This document shows, piece after piece, positions 45,796 through 53,577 of a DNA stretch of 64,000 bases. A model generated the notes under the pieces. That model was not told where the DNA came from. It ran no database searches and saw only the letters and a program-made list of their open reading frames with translations. Numbering within the stretch: the first letter of the stretch is position 1; each line of letters opens with the position of its first letter. Position numbers and translations under genes: made by a program. This DNA comes from Prevotellaceae bacterium UBA1746. GTDB lineage: Bacteria; Bacteroidota; Bacteroidia; Bacteroidales; Bacteroidaceae. The stretch lies in the NCBI GenBank assembly GCA_002314875.1, contig DCHS01000046.1, positions 5,868 through 69,867 on the forward strand. Reading direction: 5' to 3'.

Positions 45796-45859
45796 CCAAC
45801 ACATTCTTTATATATAGGTTGTGAACGAACATAACGCTTCGTTCCTCCTAACACAAAAC

Positions 45860-45893
45860 GCAACAAGACCCGCAGAAATGCGAGTCTTGTTGC
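45860..45893. terminator. Hairpin h1, terminator of the receptor gene
   Basis: A 34-nt near-palindrome (GCAACAAGAC...GTCTTGTTGC). Its exact reverse complement occurs at 47751-47784. It follows the plus-strand receptor gene and precedes the minus-strand luxR remnant. Confidence 0.82.
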
Positions 45894-45912
45894 ATTAATA
45901 GAACATCAACTT

Positions 45913-46308
45913 CTACAATAACCTGTAGTTTTCCATGACAGCTAATGCTTCGGTTATACAATTAGGCACACTATAGAATCAAAGACATTTCCGAAGTCAT
46001 GACGCTGAAGGCGTCACCGCTTGGATAACCGGGGGTGATGGTCGCAGACCTCACCCTCGGATTGTCATCTGGCAGAGGCGCATGCACCCTAAGGGGGTGC
46101 CCGATCTGAGAACAGGCTGCTGTAGTTTCAGATGGTTCGAGTACCCTTTCAGGCCTTTCAGGGTGCGTGGTTACTCATCCTATCTCTGTCCGGGCATGAG
46201 GCCTTTGGCCATCATACCCGGTTAACGAAGCGGTGTCCCTTTTAGGGACAGGCTGCTGAGAACAATCTTATACGTGCCAAATAGTATATAGTTACCAAAA
46301 AGTATCAT
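45913..46308 (-). pseudogene. Remnant of a luxR-type regulator gene (copy A)
   Basis: Both ends of a luxR gene are visible, with the middle lost. At 45913-45963 the minus strand encodes NCITEALAVMENYRLL-stop, matching the C-terminus TINEALTVVENYHLL of the intact LuxR at 47847-48653. At the other end, the ATG at 46306-46308 and the next codons (M-I-L-F-G-N) match the intact start (M-M-L-F-Q-N) and sit in a promoter segment duplicated from the intact copy. Between them lie about 290 bases of palindrome-rich sequence instead of the roughly 700 bases expected. The gene cannot make a working regulator. Confidence 0.78.
45996..46270. repeat. Palindrome-rich GC-rich intergenic element
   Basis: A run of at least five stem-loops in under 280 bases: GACGC/GCGTC (46001-46015), GGGTGA..GGTC/GACC..TCACCC (about 46034-46060), CACCC/GGGTG (about 46087-46102), CCGGG..GGCC/GGCC..CCCGG (46190-46221) and GTCCCT/AGGGAC (46235-46249). 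The phrase ACAGGCTGCTG occurs twice. GC content is well above the flanks. It holds no credible gene. It looks like a cluster of REP-like or MITE-like units that replaced the middle of luxR copy A. Confidence 0.7.
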
Positions 46309-46392
46309 ACTAAAGTATGAAAGATAACGTTTTATAGAAAAATCATATGTCAGAATTTGTTTTTAAGACGAAAACAACCTATATTTGCACTG
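46301..46392 (+). repeat. Duplicated promoter segment, copy A
   Basis: About 90 bases closely matching 48645-48748, including the run TAACGTTTTATAGAAAAATC and the full promoter. It spans the start of the luxR remnant and the promoter of the 46543 gene. Confidence 0.85.
46381..46389 (+). promoter_or_regulatory. Bacteroidetes -7 box for the 46543 gene
   Basis: TATATTTGC with TTTG at 46357-46360 (20-nt spacing). The same arrangement is conserved in copy B at 48737-48745. Confidence 0.7.
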
Positions 46393-46542
46393 GTAAAAAA
46401 CGATAATTGACTAAAAAGGAAGAAGATACATCATCATACAGATATAAAATACCATGATATAGAAAAGAACACTCTTTCGGAAACACATAATTAAACGAGA
46501 ACATATTGGCAACGAATTTTATAAACCCAAATTATGTACGTT

Positions 46543-47154
46543 ATGAAAAAGATTCTATCCATCGTTTTCCTGGCCCTTTTTACTTTCCCGTTTAGCAGTG
46601 AAGCTCACAAAATTACAAAGGAACAGAGAGCAGAGGCCATTTTGCAGCTCTATGATATCATCAATAAAAGACAATGGCAGATTACCACAGAAAGAGTTGT
46701 CAACGGCTATGAGACCTTTGACCAGTTGGACAAGTCACGCAACTTCCTGTTTGTAAGTGATTCCATGCAGGTCTTCCAGTTCGACATGTCTGGTGCACGT
46801 GTTAGACATAGGGACAGGGAATGCGGACCCAACTGCTGGCATGGTAACAAATGGCATGACCCAAAATATCTTTCATTAAAGGATCCCGGCTATTATACGG
46901 GAAAGAGAAAAATCCTGTCTCTTGACATGCATGCCAATAAGAAAGGTTCTGTCGTTACCGTAACATTGAAAACACAGGGGGAGATGATTGGTCATACCAT
47001 CATCACCAAGCTGTATATTGACCCGATAACCCTGCGTGTGAATTACAACAACTATGATGCAGGAAGGAAAGGTCCAGACATCCAAGGGTTTATTCGCCCT
47101 ATCGATCCTGACAATTTCATTCAGCACCCATTCACGCATGAATACGAAGGGTAG
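46543..47154 (+). CDS. Small secreted protein, unknown function
   Basis: Secreted protein of 203 residues. The start chosen is the ATG at 46543 (MKKILSIVF), three codons inside the longest frame, as it opens a clean signal peptide ending SSEA. The mature part is hydrophilic, with IINKRQWQITTERV, a NFLFVSDSMQVFQFD strand pair and a later VTVTLKTQGEMIGHTIITKLYIDP strand pair; this layout faintly recalls DUF4251 proteins but I cannot assign it. A CGPNCWHG segment holds two cysteines. It is driven by the duplicated promoter at 46357-46389 and, by position, is a likely target of the neighbouring LuxR regulator. Confidence 0.72.
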   Translation: MKKILSIVFLALFTFPFSSEAHKITKEQRAEAILQLYDIINKRQWQITTERVVNGYETFDQLDKSRNFLFVSDSMQVFQFDMSGARVRHRDRECGPNCWHGNKWHDPKYLSLKDPGYYTGKRKILSLDMHANKKGSVVTVTLKTQGEMIGHTIITKLYIDPITLRVNYNNYDAGRKGPDIQGFIRPIDPDNFIQHPFTHEYEG

Positions 47155-47200
47155 GAATGTATAACCTTATAGATATTCTTAACCATAAATCAAAAAAACT

Positions 47201-47647
47201 ATGAAAAGACTACTATTCGCTATCATTCTTGGAATGTTCCTCGTAAATGCCTTTGCGAATACAAACACCATAATTGACGTCAGAACTATCAGCGTTTCCT
47301 CCGTCAGCTATTCAGATCCTTTTGAATATGACGAGACGTTCAGTCAGCTTGGCGTCCTTGACCTTTGCTGCCCGTACTTCTCCAGGGATTACCAAACGGC
47401 ATCAAACAGAATCAAAGTCAGTCTTGGACGTGATGAGCTGGAAGGATTGTTATTCCACCAGTTCGGACAGAGATTGTCCAGCGTTTCCACAGACTTATAT
47501 GAAGTCTTGGATGTACCCGTTAATGAATACTTCAATGTGACTTGGAGTAGCACAGGTATCGACTTTGGCAACTATAGTTATGGTTCTGGATACCTCGGTC
47601 CAGTACTAATAGGAGAGTATACGATAAGATTCATCTTTGTCTTTTGA
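47201..47647 (+). CDS. Small secreted protein, unknown function
   Basis: Secreted protein of 148 residues, not matched to any family I know. Signal peptide about 1-19 (MKRLLFAIILGMFLVNAFA). The mature part contains a Cys pair (DLCCPYFSRDY) and a short closing beta-rich segment (YTIRFIFVF). It lies 46 nt after the 46543 gene, with no promoter or terminator between, so they are likely cotranscribed. A hairpin at 47751-47784 ends the unit. It may be a partner of the upstream secreted protein. Confidence 0.65.
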   Translation: MKRLLFAIILGMFLVNAFANTNTIIDVRTISVSSVSYSDPFEYDETFSQLGVLDLCCPYFSRDYQTASNRIKVSLGRDELEGLLFHQFGQRLSSVSTDLYEVLDVPVNEYFNVTWSSTGIDFGNYSYGSGYLGPVLIGEYTIRFIFVF

Positions 47648-47750
47648 TTTGCAGCCCCGTAAAAGATGATTAATTTGTACAATATAGAGTTTAGGGATGT
47701 ACGAATATCTCTGTTTACATGATATGATATAACATACTCTATTCTAATAG

Positions 47751-47784
47751 GCAACAAGACTCGCATTTCTGCGGGTCTTGTTGC
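47751..47784. terminator. Hairpin h2 between the secreted-protein unit and luxR
   Basis: Exact reverse complement of hairpin h1 (45860-45893). The flank GGAGGAACG also matches h1's flank in inverted orientation. It lies between convergent genes and can end both. Confidence 0.85.
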
Positions 47785-47846
47785 GGTTTTGTTTGGAGGA
47801 ACGAAAAACGATTTCTCGTTCTAGTTAATTATAAGTGTTCAACCCA

Positions 47847-48653
47847 TTATAACAGATGGTAGTTTTCAACCACAGTTAACGCTTCATTTATTGTATCCAC
47901 ATGCAGTTTTTGGAAAATGTGCGTACGGTGGGTCTTAACCGTGTTGACAGAGATAAAGAGGTTCTTTGCTATCTCTTCATTGGTCATACCCATCTTTATA
48001 CGATAAATAATAGCTTTCTCTACATCACTTAAGTTAATACCTATATTATACTCTTCAAAGCGGTTTTTTTCAAAGTCGAAATGAAATCTCTTGTCAGCAG
48101 TTGAAAAAATAGTACAAATCATCTCCTTCTTATTTGAAGAACTGATTGTAAACAAACCTGCCTTGATGATTCCGTCGTTATTTACAACTAACGGGGTAAA
48201 CTTCTGAGTAATGAACAATTCATGATTATTAATCATAATAGGATAATCTATTGTGCATACATGATGTCGATAATCGTCAAAAGAAATACCTTGGCCAGGC
48301 TGAAGATAGTTATTTCGTATAAGGAAGAATTTCTCAAGAGTATTGTCAGAAATAAGAGACCAATAAGGTACAGGGCATTCCCTTTTTTTATCACTGGAAA
48401 CAGCTTCATTTATATATATAAGATGATCTGAACAATATAGTAATCTATGCCTAACATAGTCAATAGCAAAAGTGCTCATATTACTAATATGAGTAAAAGC
48501 AGTAATATTCGACACCAAAAGCTTTGTATCTATTTCCTCCACCTCATTGCAGAAAGTGCAACCGCTAAAAAGCAGGTCATTAACTTCATTCATATCCAAA
48601 ACATTTTTCAAATCTGATGCAAACATAGTAATTAAATTTTGAAAGAGCATCAT
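47847..48653 (-). CDS. LuxR-type HTH transcriptional regulator
   Basis: Regulator of 268 residues. The C-terminal LuxR/GerE helix-turn-helix (about 200-268) is clear: LSDVEKAIIYRIKMGMTNEEIAKNLFISVNTVKTHRTHIFQKL. The N-terminal 190 residues have no receiver-domain motifs; they contain a CxxC pair (SGCTFCNEVEE, Cys32/Cys35) and look like a PAS-like or ligand-sensing domain, as in many Bacteroidales LuxR proteins. The start could be either of two adjacent ATGs (48653 or 48650). It is divergent from the promoter at 48713-48745, whose downstream gene is reduced to a fragment. A degraded second copy lies at 45913-46308. Confidence 0.88.
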   Translation of the reverse strand: MMLFQNLITMFASDLKNVLDMNEVNDLLFSGCTFCNEVEEIDTKLLVSNITAFTHISNMSTFAIDYVRHRLLYCSDHLIYINEAVSSDKKRECPVPYWSLISDNTLEKFFLIRNNYLQPGQGISFDDYRHHVCTIDYPIMINNHELFITQKFTPLVVNNDGIIKAGLFTISSSNKKEMICTIFSTADKRFHFDFEKNRFEEYNIGINLSDVEKAIIYRIKMGMTNEEIAKNLFISVNTVKTHRTHIFQKLHVDTINEALTVVENYHLL

Positions 48654-48748
48654 ACTAAAGGATGAAAAATAACGTTTTATAGAAAAATCATACGTAAAGA
48701 TGATAGCCAGTATTTGTTTTTAAGTTGATAACAGCCTATATTTGCACT
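48645..48748 (+). repeat. Duplicated promoter segment, copy B
   Basis: Matches 46301-46392 apart from a few substitutions and an insertion of about 10 bases. It overlaps the first codons of the intact luxR. Confidence 0.85.
48737..48745 (+). promoter_or_regulatory. Bacteroidetes -7 box, copy B
   Basis: TATATTTGC with TTTG at 48713-48716 (20-nt spacing). It now drives only the truncated fragment at 48769-48930. Confidence 0.62.
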
Positions 48749-48768
48749 ACTAATAATAATAGACTTAA

Positions 48769-48930
48769 GTTCCTTTGATTGGCATTGAACCCAACTTCGA
48801 CAAGGCGAGTATTACCAATGTAATTACTACCACACCAACAGCCACCGGTTCCTATGATCTTCAGGGCAGAAAAATCATCTCTTCACAGCATGGCATCATA
48901 ATTAAAAATGGGAAAAAAGCAATGAATTAA
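48769..48930 (+). pseudogene. C-terminal fragment of a tailed secreted protein gene
   Basis: A 53-codon open stretch with no start codon and no signal peptide. It ends in YDLQGRKI...GIIIKNGKK and a stop, the same tail as five intact secreted proteins in this window. It lies 23 nt after the copy B promoter, so most of the gene (signal peptide and body) has been deleted. It is followed by a hairpin at 48966-48996. Confidence 0.82.
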
Positions 48931-48965
48931 AGAGAATATAAACATAATAATCTCTATTCTAAACC

Positions 48966-48996
48966 GCAACACGACCCGATTTGCAGGTCGTGTTGC
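48966..48996. terminator. Hairpin h3, bidirectional terminator
   Basis: 11-bp perfect stem GCAACACGACC/GGTCGTGTTGC with a 9-nt loop, related in sequence to h1 and h2. It separates the gene fragment from the convergent tilS. Confidence 0.88.
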
Positions 48997-49006
48997 ATTT
49001 TGTGTT

Positions 49007-50338
49007 TTAGTCATCATAGTCAACAGAGACATCGATGACGAGGACTTGCTTTGTTCGTGAAGTGAAAGCGGCTCGCTGGTCGATCGTTTCGCCGACAAGC
49101 CAAAGGATACCATTGTCATCACAAAGGACGAGGGCTTTCATCTTGTCGATGCGGGAACGCTTGCGATCAGTGAGATAATCGCTGACTAGTTTCGTACCTT
49201 TAAGACCGAAGGGTTGGAAACGGTCCCCTTCTTGTACGCTGCGGAGATAGAGATTACCTTTAATTTTTGCCGTATCCAAGAAAGCCATTGTAGCCCGTTT
49301 AATCAGGTTGACATTCTCGGCTTCCATGACCATAGCTAAGAAGGAAAGACCACGAAGTTTGGTAAAGCCCTGTTGTAGCGGCGTGGAAGATACGGGCCGT
49401 GGAACTTTATCACAGACCAACGAACCGCGGTTTTTGGTAAGCATATAATCACCCTGAATGACATAGGCGCCATTGCGAGCTGACTCGATCTGCTTTATCT
49501 GGGAGTAGCGAAAACCATTCTGCATCAGTGTCTCATAGGTCCGAGAGCGGTGAGGATCGGAATCAAAAACGATATCCTGCGCCTCACTGAGATAAGCCAT
49601 TGTATCCTTCAGTGTTTCCTCAATACTCGGATTCATCTCACGGAGTAGCGGTAATAATTCATGACGGATTTTGTTGCGACGGTAATGAGTATCTGCATTC
49701 GTACTATCCGTCACATAATCCTGACCTCGTTCAGCAAGATAGTCCAAAATATCTTGGCGAGTAGAAGTCAGCAAGGGCCTCAGCACACCAGCGTAATTCT
49801 CGAACTGCATGCCGGAAAGACCACGAAGACCAGCACCACGAATCAGATTGAGGAGCATCGTCTCCACATTGTCATCGGCATGATGTGCCACACAAAGTGC
49901 ATATTCATCATCCAATTTTTGAAAATCAATTTGACCGTAAAAGGCACGATATTCATCAGGACAAGGATAATCAATATCCAGTTCTTTCATCACCTCGGAG
50001 AACCAGTCATAACGCAAACGGCGGGCTGCCATTTCAATGCTCTCCCCCGCTCTCTCCGCCTCGGCCTGGGTTTCGAAATGCTTGACTTCGAGAGGTATCT
50101 GATAGGAGGCACAAAAGTCGCGAACAAACTGCTCATCGCGATCGCTCTCTTCCCCACGCAGATGGAAATTGCAATGCAACGCCACTACTTCGAAACCCAA
50201 TTCTTTCAGCACCAAAACCAGTGCAACAGAATCAGCGCCACCACTTAGCGCACAAACCATCAAGCCCTCTCCAACAGCATATCCATGCTCTTTGAAGAGG
50301 GGCTTAACTTTATCTATAAGATTTGATTTTTTTGCCAT
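49007..50338 (-). CDS. tilS: tRNA(Ile)-lysidine synthetase
   Basis: ATP-dependent enzyme that attaches lysine to C34 of tRNA-Ile(CAU), so that it reads AUA codons. The N-terminal PP-loop is LSGGADS (residues 31-37), followed by ALHCNFHLRGEESDRDE and CVAHHADDNVETMLLNLIRGAGLRGLSGM, all typical of TilS. The C-terminal domain contains GDRFQPFGLKGTKLVSDYLTDRK, the tRNA-binding region. At 443 residues it is of normal size. It is the last gene of the minus-strand run tdk - secreted protein - radical SAM - tilS and ends at hairpin h3. Confidence 0.96.
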   Translation of the reverse strand: MAKKSNLIDKVKPLFKEHGYAVGEGLMVCALSGGADSVALVLVLKELGFEVVALHCNFHLRGEESDRDEQFVRDFCASYQIPLEVKHFETQAEAERAGESIEMAARRLRYDWFSEVMKELDIDYPCPDEYRAFYGQIDFQKLDDEYALCVAHHADDNVETMLLNLIRGAGLRGLSGMQFENYAGVLRPLLTSTRQDILDYLAERGQDYVTDSTNADTHYRRNKIRHELLPLLREMNPSIEETLKDTMAYLSEAQDIVFDSDPHRSRTYETLMQNGFRYSQIKQIESARNGAYVIQGDYMLTKNRGSLVCDKVPRPVSSTPLQQGFTKLRGLSFLAMVMEAENVNLIKRATMAFLDTAKIKGNLYLRSVQEGDRFQPFGLKGTKLVSDYLTDRKRSRIDKMKALVLCDDNGILWLVGETIDQRAAFTSRTKQVLVIDVSVDYDD

Positions 50339-50367
50339 AAACCGTAATGGCCTCCCAAAGGAGGAAA

Positions 50368-51177
50368 CTAATAGGAAACAGAACAGGGGAATCCGAGTGC
50401 CTTTACACGTTCTGCTATCGCATCAAGCACTGCGGGCTCAGCTTTCAACAAGCCTTCCGCCGGTGTCTCGCGGTCAATGGTGTAAATCATCACCTGCTGA
50501 GGTTTGATTTTTTGCAATGCTTCTAACCAGGGATTGACGAACTCATCGCTGTAATTGCTCACATCGTAAACAACAACATCATCGTCACCGCTACTCCACT
50601 GAAGCGTCATCGTTCCACCCATGAACATGGTCTGGATAATCACATGACCTTCAAATTTGCAAAGATCCTCGATGACCTTCTCCACGCGATAGTTGGGAGC
50701 AGGACGGTCTACGAGATGAATGTAGTCGTTGCTGACGGTATCGATTTTCTGGATATTATTGTCCACACGCATCAAGGCATCGCGAACACTTTCCTTATGC
50801 GTCATGGTAGCGTTACTCAACACACTGACTTTTGCCTCAGGGAAATACTGATCACGGAGACGGATCGTATCATCAATGATGCCTGGGAAATCAGGGTGCA
50901 AAGTTGGTTCTCCATTGCCGGCGAAAGTCAGGACATCCAACGGAAGATGCTGTTCGTGGCGCTCACGAAGCGTCTTTTCCAAAGCAGCAGCAACTTCCTC
51001 ACGGGAAGGACGGCGGGAACGCGTCGTATGTTCACCATTGAAACCACATTCGCAATAGACACAGTCAAAAGAGCACAACTTTCCGTCGGCAGGCATCAAG
51101 TTGATACCCAGCGATACACCTAAACGACGACTTTGGATAGGGCCGAAAATTGGAGAGGGATATAAAATCGTTGACAT
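50368..51177 (-). CDS. Radical SAM protein (COG0731-type Fe-S oxidoreductase)
   Basis: Radical SAM enzyme of 269 residues. The start is placed at MSTILYPSPIFGPIQSRRLG (51175-51177), the usual N-terminus of this group; the longer frame to 51282 runs back through the hairpin and the upstream gene. The cluster-binding CxxxCxxC is CSFDCVYC (Cys35, Cys39, Cys42). TFAGNGEPTLHP (about 80-91) is the SAM-binding GE-type motif, and VLSNATM follows. Related proteins are annotated as wybutosine-like or unknown oxidoreductases; the substrate is not known. It lies 29 nt upstream of tilS, a common neighbourhood for RNA-modification genes but not proof of one. Confidence 0.88.
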   Translation of the reverse strand: MSTILYPSPIFGPIQSRRLGVSLGINLMPADGKLCSFDCVYCECGFNGEHTTRSRRPSREEVAAALEKTLRERHEQHLPLDVLTFAGNGEPTLHPDFPGIIDDTIRLRDQYFPEAKVSVLSNATMTHKESVRDALMRVDNNIQKIDTVSNDYIHLVDRPAPNYRVEKVIEDLCKFEGHVIIQTMFMGGTMTLQWSSGDDDVVVYDVSNYSDEFVNPWLEALQKIKPQQVMIYTIDRETPAEGLLKAEPAVLDAIAERVKALGFPCSVSY

Positions 51178-51185
51178 AAAACAAG

Positions 51186-51202
51186 CCCCGTATGAAACGG
51201 GG
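51186..51202 (-). terminator. Hairpin between secreted protein and radical SAM genes
   Basis: 6-bp stem CCCCGT/ACGGGG with a 5-nt loop. On the minus strand it is followed by TTGTTTT. It may end or attenuate transcription coming from the 51218-51880 gene. Confidence 0.5.
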
Positions 51203-51217
51203 ATATTATTGAAAAAA

Positions 51218-51880
51218 CTACTGTATGTACATGAAAAGCTTTTTGAGACTCTCTTCGTCCTTCCAACTCCACCAACGGTCACCCATCAACGTCTTGAAGG
51301 CAGTCTTCAATTCAGGCTTAACACGCTTCTTGATATTCTTTTCAGTAGCAGGTATGGCCTTGCCGTCCTTCATGCGGAAATACCATTTGTCCTTCAAAGG
51401 ATAACCTTGATTATTCTGCTGCTCGGCACCACTCAAATCAATGAACTGATTGGCAGCATAGCCACCCATATCCAGATCAAAGAAAGGCATATCCGTACCA
51501 CCCTGGGTTAACTCCTTGTAACGTTCCATATCAATGGTAGTCACACGAAGCAAGGTCATACCGTCCTGTTCAGCAACGATGAGTCCCATGGCAAGGGTAT
51601 CGACCTTCATATAGCGGCAGGAATCAAAATCTACGCCAAAGATATTCTGTACCACAGCCTGGCGGATTTTTCCTTGATCATCAAGAAAACAAAGCGCCGA
51701 ATTCTTGTACATGATATTACACTTCGCCCGGGTAACACGACCGAAGGACTGACGGACCTTGGCATCCTTAAACTCTGGAAATACCAACTGGGTATCACTG
51801 CGTTTATCGGTCTTTGCCTGCTGTGCTCCGACAGGAAGCATAGTCAACAAAGCCAATAACAATATAAATAACTGTTTCAT
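51218..51880 (-). CDS. Secreted or periplasmic protein of unknown function
   Basis: Protein of 220 residues with a signal peptide (about 1-19, ends VGAQ). I do not recognise a family. The mature protein includes FGRVTRAKCNIMYKNSALCFLDDQGKIRQAVVQNIFGVDFDSCRY, which contains three Cys, and a basic, Trp-rich C-terminus (GDRWWSWKDEESLKKLFMYIQ). The FGVDFDSCRYMKVDT run is the kind of conserved strand seen in Bacteroidales-specific proteins. It lies 41 nt after tdk and 40 nt before the radical SAM gene. Real by its codon pattern and signal peptide; role unknown. Confidence 0.75.
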   Translation of the reverse strand: MKQLFILLLALLTMLPVGAQQAKTDKRSDTQLVFPEFKDAKVRQSFGRVTRAKCNIMYKNSALCFLDDQGKIRQAVVQNIFGVDFDSCRYMKVDTLAMGLIVAEQDGMTLLRVTTIDMERYKELTQGGTDMPFFDLDMGGYAANQFIDLSGAEQQNNQGYPLKDKWYFRMKDGKAIPATEKNIKKRVKPELKTAFKTLMGDRWWSWKDEESLKKLFMYIQ

Positions 51881-51921
51881 TTTTCTAATCGGGAGTTTTC
51901 ACGTGATAAGCCAACGAAGGA

Positions 51922-52494
51922 TTACTGTTCGCCAACAACCTCGTTGTAGCAATGACGGCAGAGAGGCTCGTATTCCTGCAATTCGCCCAGCATCACCTGC
52001 TTGTCACCAGCCACAATACGGTGACTGATATGAGCAAGATTACCACAACGGACACAGATCGCATGGACCTTGGTGACATCTTCGGCAATGGCGCAAAGAG
52101 CGGGCATGGGCCCAAAGGGATTACCCTTGAAGTCCATATCAAGACCGGCAATGATGACACGTTTGCCGTTATTAGCCAATTCATTGCAAACCTCAACGAG
52201 ACCTTCATCAAAGAACTGAGCCTCATCAATGCCGACAACATCGGCTTCGGAGGAAAGGAGGAGTATCGCCTGGCTGTTATCTACGGGAGTGGAGATGATG
52301 GCATTGGCATCGTGGCTGACCACTTCTTCTTCGCTGTAACGGGTATCGATAACAGGCTTATAGATTTCAACTTTCTGATGGGCTATACGAGCACGGTTAA
52401 CACGGCGGATGAGTTCTTCAGTTTTTCCAGAAAACATACTGCCGCAGACTACTTCAATGCGACCACGCTGGGGAAATATTTCGTTATAAGGCAT
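51922..52494 (-). CDS. tdk: Thymidine kinase
   Basis: Thymidine kinase of the type II (TK1-like) family, 190 residues, phosphorylating thymidine to dTMP in the salvage pathway. The start is placed at MPYNEIFPQRGRIEVV (52492-52494), supported by a promoter at 52525-52533; the longer frame to 52647 runs antisense through menA. Walker A is GSMFSGKT (18-25), the GIDEAQFF motif holds the catalytic Glu, and the zinc-binding Cys pairs are CVRC and CRHC near the C-terminus. YEPLCRHCY is the usual substrate-lasso region. It heads a minus-strand run and is divergent from menA. Confidence 0.95.
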   Translation of the reverse strand: MPYNEIFPQRGRIEVVCGSMFSGKTEELIRRVNRARIAHQKVEIYKPVIDTRYSEEEVVSHDANAIISTPVDNSQAILLLSSEADVVGIDEAQFFDEGLVEVCNELANNGKRVIIAGLDMDFKGNPFGPMPALCAIAEDVTKVHAICVRCGNLAHISHRIVAGDKQVMLGELQEYEPLCRHCYNEVVGEQ

Positions 52495-52524
52495 TTGGAT
52501 GTAAATATGAGGTGTTTCTTCGGT

Positions 52525-52533
52525 GCAAATGTA
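52525..52533 (-). promoter_or_regulatory. Bacteroidetes -7 box for tdk
   Basis: The minus strand reads TACATTTGC, with TTTG 19 nt upstream (plus-strand 52553-52556). It is 30 nt before the tdk start codon. Its upstream element overlaps the menA promoter. Confidence 0.75.
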
Positions 52534-52566
52534 CGCATTTTTTTTTGCTGAGCAAAATAAAAGCAG

Positions 52567-52575
52567 TAACTTTGC
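52567..52575 (+). promoter_or_regulatory. Bacteroidetes -7 box for menA
   Basis: TAACTTTGC with TTTG at 52544-52547 (19-nt spacing). The menA ATG is only 4 nt downstream, so the transcript is probably leaderless or nearly so. Confidence 0.72.
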
Positions 52576-52579
52576 ACCC

Positions 52580-53530
52580 ATGAAGCAAAATTCCTTGTAT
52601 TCTTGGTATCTGGCTTGCCGTCCTAAAACACTTTCAGGAGCACTCATCAGCGTCTTCTGTGGTTCAGCCTTGGCCTTCAGTCATCATAGTTTTCATTGGC
52701 AAACTGCACTACTCTGTGCGCTTTTTGCCAGTTTAATGCAAATTGCTTCAAATCTCATTAACGACCTTTACGATTTTTTGCGAGGAACGGATGGAGAAGA
52801 ACGTCTGGGCCCGGAACGTGCTTGTGCTCAAGGATGGATTTCACCGACCGCCATGCAATGCGGCATCAATGTCGTCTGCTGTTTAGCGGCACTGGCAGGA
52901 GTTGGCATTCTATGGGCCTTCCTTCAATCAGATGCCTATGCAATCTTCTCTGAAAACATCTCCCACCTTTTTGGCAATCTTTCCTTCCCCTTTATCATCG
53001 GCCTTTTTGTACTCGTCATTGCCATTGTGATTTCAGGAGCCTTCCTATACACCACTTTCGGTAGTTATCATGGGTTGGGAGATTTTTTGGTCTATGCCTT
53101 CTTCGGCTATATTCCAACCTGTGGCACCTATCTCGTACAGACAGGATACCTCGATTGGGAAATCTTCATACTCGCAACTGCAGTAGCCTTAGTTGTTGAT
53201 ACGCTTCTCGTACTTAATAATTATCGAGATAGAGACACAGACAAAGCCTCTGGAAAACTGACGCTCGTGGCTCGTTTCGGCGAACATTTCGGTCAGCAGT
53301 TCTATTTCTGGCAAGGCATCCTTGCCTGGCTTTGTATCTCTTTCCTGGGACTTCACGGTCATCATTTAGTTTCCAGCCTTACCGTCATCTATGCCCTCGT
53401 TCATTCTGCTACCTGGCGGGAGATGAAACGCATCCACCATGGTCGCGAACTCAACCGCATCCTCGGAAAGACCAGTCGCAACATGCTGATCTTTGCCGCC
53501 CTCGCGGTGATTGCTCTGATACTTGGCTAA
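52580..53530 (+). CDS. menA: 1,4-dihydroxy-2-naphthoate polyprenyltransferase
   Basis: Membrane prenyltransferase of menaquinone synthesis, which joins a polyprenyl chain to 1,4-dihydroxy-2-naphthoate. The start is the ATG at 52580 (MKQNSLYSWYLACRPKTL); a longer frame from 52523 would include the promoter. The 316-residue protein has about nine hydrophobic helices. SWYLACRPKTLSGA is the MenA N-terminal motif, NLINDLYDFLRGTDGEERLGP carries the first Asp-rich motif and NNYRDRDTDKASGKLTL the second. The C-terminal MLIFAALAVIALILG is a final helix. It is separated by 47 nt from a C10 peptidase gene. Confidence 0.94.
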   Translation: MKQNSLYSWYLACRPKTLSGALISVFCGSALAFSHHSFHWQTALLCALFASLMQIASNLINDLYDFLRGTDGEERLGPERACAQGWISPTAMQCGINVVCCLAALAGVGILWAFLQSDAYAIFSENISHLFGNLSFPFIIGLFVLVIAIVISGAFLYTTFGSYHGLGDFLVYAFFGYIPTCGTYLVQTGYLDWEIFILATAVALVVDTLLVLNNYRDRDTDKASGKLTLVARFGEHFGQQFYFWQGILAWLCISFLGLHGHHLVSSLTVIYALVHSATWREMKRIHHGRELNRILGKTSRNMLIFAALAVIALILG

Positions 53531-53577
53531 GACCTCTTTTTGAAAACCAAGAAAAACGAATCCCTTATACCTTATCC

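Noticed and set aside
45860..48996. An insertion sequence bounded by the inverted hairpins
   Set aside because: There is no transposase or recombinase gene inside, and the hairpins behave as terminators for adjacent genes.
53332..53577. Extended N-terminus of C10 peptidase copy 1
   Set aside because: The extra 82 residues overlap menA in another frame and would bury the signal peptide.
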